Source of the DNA: Callipepla californica brunnescens
Taxonomy: Eukaryota > Chordata > Aves > Galliformes > Odontophoridae
Direction: 5' to 3'
DNA: 64,000 bases
NCBI GenBank assembly: GCA_023055505.1
Contig: JALIRH010000002.1
Coordinates: 58,028,733 to 58,092,732 of the forward strand
The first letter of the stretch is position 1; each line of letters begins with the position of its first letter. Made by a program: the position numbers and the translations under genes. Shown here piece after piece: positions 60,389-64,000 of the stretch. The notes beneath the pieces are model-generated. The model had not been told where the DNA came from. It saw only the letters and a list, made by a program, of their open reading frames with translations, and searched no databases.

Positions 60389-60955
60389 TGTCAGTGGTTT
60401 ACGGACTGGTTTGGCCCAGTTCCATGATGATTGGGGCAGGGGACCCATGGACCCACACCCCAGGGAAGGGGGAAAGGGAAAAGGGAAGAAGGGAAAAGGG
60501 AGATGGGCCTAAAAGCAAAACAGTGGCAACAATCTGAGGAGGAAAGCTAATTTAGTAAATAAGATATAGGAATGTAAAATAACACAATATAATACAATAT
60601 AATTGGAATTGAAGCTAATAAATTAAATAAAATGAGAGGAGAGAGTGTCCAGTAAACCAAAGGCCTTACGCTAAACACTGAAGGTGAGATGCATAGCAAG
60701 CATCTGCTGCTGGGTCAATCCCAAAGGGAGGAGGCTGTGTCTCATGGCACGCAGTTTTTATCTTTCCCTCTGAGCAGAAAATGGAAAAATGCAAATCAAC
60801 ACTAAGTCCTCTGGGGTACATAGTTCTCTTCTGAAACAGATGTACCTGGAGCTAGCAATAGTCCACAGAGCAGGAGCGTTAACTCTTTAACTCCCACTGC
60901 ACTATATGATGTTATGATGTGGAATACAAATAACAAAAATCATAAAACCACGACC
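60389..60955 (-). repeat. 3' LTR of the provirus
   Basis: Left end TGTCAGTGGTTTACGGAC. Right end AAAACCACGACC, where the terminal base of the LTR is changed. The adjacent internal bases on the minus strand are AATAAGGGG, a plausible polypurine tract directly before the LTR. Same family as the four solo LTRs but with heavy CpG decay. The pyrimidine tract lies at 60462-60502 on the complement. Confidence 0.9.
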
Positions 60956-61945
60956 CCTTATTCCACATCATGCTTAATATATAAATAGAATAATGATTAA
61001 CAAGCATTAAATACAAATACACACAACATATATACATATATATACACGGAATTACTGGCTGCACTCCCCCAACATCAAATTCTCTAGTGGTACACACTGA
61101 ACATCCCCATTCTTCTGCATCACCCATCAATTGAACCCAGGTCCCTGAGCAAAGATATTTTCACAGAGAGGTTTGCATTTTCTGGAAGCTGGAAAGACCT
61201 AAACTGCTTTTCCCAACATGCTCTTTACATGAACTACACAGACTTCATCTCCCTCATCACTAGGTAGAGAGCTGGATTGGGCAGGACCATCGCAGTTGAT
61301 GGATCCTCAAGTGTTGACCAACCAGGTGGCTTCTGCCAAATGCTTCTCTCAATGCTTAAGCGTTCCACCACCCATTGCCTTCAACATTATTTTTAACAAT
61401 CCATTGTATCTTTTAGTTTTACCAGAAGCTGGTGCACAATAGGGGATATGATAAATCCTCTCAATGCCATGATCTTTGGCCCAAGTGTTTACAGGAGAAT
61501 TCTTGAAATGAGTCCCATTATCTGACTCGGTTCTTTCTGGAGTGCCATGTAGCCACAGAACTTGTTTCTTGAGGCCTAAGATGGTGCTTTAGGTTGTAGC
61601 ACGAGGTGCTGCATCTGTTTCAAGTCACCTAGTGGTTGCTTCCACCATGGTAAACACGTAACGCTTACCATTGTGAGATTGTGGCAAAGTGAGATATCAA
61701 CCTGCCACGCCTCCGCATACTTATCCTTTTGCTATCGCCCTTCCCCCAAAAGAGGTTTCATCCTCTTGGCTTGTTTAATTGTGGTGCGTGTATCTCAGTC
61801 ATGGATAACCTGTACAATAGCGTCCATAGTTAGGTCCACCCCAGAGTCTCTTGCCCACTTATATGTTGCATCTCTTCCTTGATGGACCAAGGTCTCACGG
61901 GCCCACCGAGCTAGAAATATTTCACCCTTGTATTGCTAGTCCAGT
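60956..61945 (-). pseudogene. Retroviral integrase remnant (pol 3' part)
   Basis: Minus-strand reading gives a decayed N-terminal part (LARWARETLVHQGRDATYKW, about 61915-61850). The first catalytic aspartate lies in WQVDIS (codon at 61698-61696). The block SDNGTHF at about 61527-61507 holds the second catalytic aspartate. Further on comes ERIYHIPYCAPASGK, then TKRYNGLLK near 61400, where a lysine codon stands at the expected catalytic glutamate. Stops interrupt the frame before and between these blocks. The last 300 bp toward the LTR carry a degraded C-terminal part and no env-like sequence. Integrase would join viral DNA to the host genome; this copy cannot be active. Confidence 0.82.
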
Positions 61946-62732
61946 CTATTTGAGCCGCCTTAACTTTGGCATCTCAATCTACCTCTTGATTATTTTGTTG
62001 TTCTTCAGTAGCCTGGCTCTTGGGCACGTGAGCATTTACATGGTTCACCTTTACAACCTTATTCTTTATTCGGGCCCTCCATTGTCAGTCATTTTGTTCC
62101 CAATGCTGTAACCACCCCCATAAAACATTTGCCACCATCCATGAGTCAGTGTAAAGGTAAAGCATTGGCCACCTCTCTCTCATTCAGCAATATCTAAAGC
62201 TGGCTGGACATCCTTTACCTCTGCAAATTGGCTTGATTCTCCTTTTCTTTCAGTGGCCTCTGCAACTTGTGTGGGGCTCCACACAGCAGTTTTTTGTCAG
62301 CAATGCCTTCCCACAATGCAACATGAACAGGGCAAATTTCTTCTCATTGTCTGGTAATTCATTGTATGGTGGGGCCTCTTTAGCACGTGGTACCTCTTCT
62401 GCTTATGATGTTCCAAACTTTTTACCTTCAGGCCAGTCCATGATCACCTCCAGGATTCCTGGACAATTGAGGTTTCCCATCTGAGCTCGCAATGTAATCA
62501 GTGCAGTCCACTTACTCCAAGTGGCATCAGTAGCTTAATGGGTGGAGGGAACCCTTCCCATAAACATCCAGTTCAGCACTGGCAGTCGAGGTGCCAGAAG
62601 GAGCTTCATTTCAGTACCAATTACTTCGGAAGCAGTTCGAACCCCCTTGTACGCAGCTAAGATCTTCTAAGTTGGAGAGTATCGCTCCTCAGACCCCCTG
62701 TATGATCAACTCCAGAATCCAAGGGGTCGGCC
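61946..62732 (-). pseudogene. Retroviral RNase H remnant
   Basis: Near 62160-62116 on the minus strand LYTDSWMVANVLWGWLQ carries the aspartate of the RNase H TDS motif (codon 62147-62145). An upstream stretch around 62290-62200 (AEVKDVQPALDIAE) matches the helix region before it and ends at a stop. The segment between 62300 and 62700 is frameshifted repeatedly and only loosely readable. RNase H normally degrades the RNA strand during reverse transcription. Confidence 0.7.
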
Positions 62733-63740
62733 TCAGGTCTCTCCAGAGGCTCTTTGCCACAAACTCCAAGTGGGACCTTCCTTTTTAGCAGCAGTGTAGA
62801 GGATGTTCTTTACATCCTGTCCTGTCCATACTGGCCCCAGGGCCACGGCACAGGCTATCTCCTGCTTAATTTGCTCAAAAGCCTGCTGCTGCTCAGGGCC
62901 CCATACAAATTCACTTTTCTTCCATGTCACCCAAAAGAGAGGGCTCACAATGAGACTGTAGTTTGGAACGTGCATTCTCCAAAAGCCCACTACACCCAAA
63001 AAAGCTTGTGTCTCTGTCTTACTAGTGGGTGGAGACATGGCAGTAATTTTGTTGATCACATCTGTAGGGATGTGACAATGTCCATCTTGCCACTAAATAC
63101 CTCGGAACTGAATTTCTCGTGCAGGTCCTTTCACTTTGTTTTGCTTAACAACAAAACCAGCTCGCAGGAGGATCTGGACTATTCTCAAAAACTTCCTTGC
63201 TGTATTACTCTATGCAATGATATCATCAATGTTTTGTTAGTGCTTAGGAACACCGCCCTGTTCCAATGCAGTTAGGATCAACCCATGGCAAATGGTTGGG
63301 CTGTGCTTCCACCCCAGGGGCAAATGGTTCCAGGGTTACTGAACGCCCCTCCAGGTGAAAGCAAATGTGGCCTACATTCTCTGGCCAGAGGAACTGAAAA
63401 GAAGGCATTGGCAATGTCAATGGTGGCTTACTAACTTAGCTGCTTTTGACTCCAGTTTGCACTGTAATTGTAGCATGTCTGGCACAGCAGCACTCAGTGG
63501 GGGTGTGACTTCATTCAGGCCATGGTAATCTACCGTCAGCCTCCATTCTCCACTGGCATTATGCACCAACCATATGTGACTGTTAAAAGGTGAGTAAGTT
63601 TTGCTGATCACTCCCTGGTTCTCTAGCTGATGGATCAAGTTATGAATGGGGAGCAAGGCATCCCTGTTGGTGCGGTACTGCCGTCTGTGCACCATTTTTG
63701 TAGCAATTGGTACCTGCTACTCTTCTACTCATAGCAGTGG
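62733..63740 (-). pseudogene. Retroviral reverse transcriptase remnant
   Basis: The minus frame at 63695-63417 carries the RT N-terminus (MVHRRQYRTNRDALLPIHNL, GVISKTYSPFNSHIWLVHN, GEWRLTVDYHGLNEVTPPLS). A frameshift follows, and motif A (IDIANAFFS, aspartate codon at 63418-63416) continues in another frame. The catalytic box reads NIDDII at about 63233-63216, with Asn where Tyr is usual, and a TAG follows at 63212-63210. The frame at 63059-62733 is the connection region (ETQAFLGVVGFWRMHVPNYS). The sequence style and the 5-bp duplication point to class III (ERV-L-like) pol. Confidence 0.88.
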
Positions 63741-63815
63741 AACTCTTTAACTCCCACTACACTACATGGTGTTATGATGTGGAATACCAATAACAAAAGT
63801 CATAAAACCACGACA
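63741..63815 (-). repeat. 5' LTR remnant of the provirus
   Basis: The plus strand AACTCTTTAACTCCCACTAC through ATAAAACCACGACA is the first 75 bp of the LTR read on the minus strand, ending with the intact TGTCGTGG terminus at 63815. It joins pol-coding sequence directly at about 63740; the remaining 500 bp of this LTR are absent. Confidence 0.88.
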
Positions 63816-64000
63816 GGAAGCAATGTGGCTTCCTTACTTTGGATGATTAGGGTTGCAGAACTGTTGTACGAACCATGTGGAGTGCTTTTCCAAAGTAGCA
63901 TTACCTATGTACTTGGAGAAGTCAAGCCACAATTCTTTTCCTATGTACAGAGAACAAGCATGTAATACAAGGCTTTAAGTTCTTTATAATTTTTTAAGTT
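63816..64000. other. Right flank, nothing recognised
   Basis: Sequence beyond the provirus target duplication GGAAG. No feature recognised before the window ends. Confidence 0.5.

Larger units (their letters stand above)
60389..63815 (-). mobile_element. Defective ERV-L-like provirus, 3.4 kb
   Basis: On the minus strand the order is a 75-bp remnant of the 5' LTR (63741-63815), then pol (reverse transcriptase, RNase H, integrase), a short 3' untranslated part, and a full 3' LTR (60389-60955). Flanks AGAAG (60384-60388) and GGAAG (63816-63820) match at four of five positions, supporting a single insertion. Most of the 5' LTR, the primer-binding site, gag and protease are gone, lost in one deletion whose junction is at about 63740. 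There is no room for an env gene between integrase and the 3' LTR, as is typical of env-less class III (ERV-L-like) elements. Frameshifts and stops disrupt every pol domain. It is an old, non-functional copy. Confidence 0.9.

Noticed and set aside
60912..61130. Open frame before the 3' LTR as a possible env or accessory gene
   Set aside because: It lies in the degraded integrase end and 3' untranslated part, partly over an AT-repeat, and runs into the LTR. Nothing env-like is present.
62754..63275. The longest open frame in the window, 173 codons on the plus strand
   Set aside because: It is antisense to the decayed reverse transcriptase on the minus strand, which has clear RT motifs. The plus-strand translation has no domain character.
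1..64000. CRISPR arrays, bacterial operons, phage or plasmid modules
   Set aside because: No regularly spaced direct repeats with unique spacers, no long coding frames, and the repeat content is plainly avian.

Overview
This window reads as gene-poor vertebrate DNA, almost certainly from a bird and probably a galliform. It is AT-rich. It holds many CR1 retrotransposon pieces with the typical octamer 3' tail (ATTCTATG repeats), an avian-type mariner, and a family of endogenous retroviral LTRs. I found no convincing protein-coding exon, tRNA, rRNA or CRISPR array. No open frame exceeds about 175 codons, and the recognisable coding stretches are all decayed CR1 ORF2, mariner transposase or retroviral pol. 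The window is either intergenic or lies inside a large intron.

Layout. 1-5965: unique AT-rich DNA with simple repeats. 5966-7345: a CR1 with an internal deletion. 7346-16973: mostly unique sequence with a few eroded repeats and an (ATT)n microsatellite. 16974-17550: a young solo LTR, followed by a CR1 (17711-18862) that carries a 50-bp CR1 tail inside it. 24970-25519: a second solo LTR, then a short CR1 and an ancient CR1/L3-like LINE. 30618-31496: an inverted pair of CR1s. 31497-38439: mainly unique, with two islands that may be conserved non-coding DNA. 38440-42472: a dense repeat cluster with a nested hAT-like > mariner > CR1 stack and three more CR1s. 42473-52094: unique sequence with a (TG)n microsatellite. 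52095-52886: a CR1 interrupted by a 79-bp antisense CR1 tail. 53772-54351: a third solo LTR. 55925-57420: an unidentified, partly coding-like segment. 58276-58853: a fourth solo LTR on the minus strand. 60389-63815: an internally deleted, env-less ERV-L-like provirus on the minus strand.

The most informative observation is that five insertions of one LTR family lie within 64 kb, each flanked by a 5-6 bp target duplication that can be read directly. They range from near-intact and CpG-rich (16974, 58276) to decayed (24970, 53772, 60389). The provirus at the right edge links the LTR family to a class III (ERV-L-like) pol with readable reverse transcriptase, RNase H and integrase signatures, all disabled. 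Nothing here works as an operon or pathway; the window is a record of successive transposon insertions.
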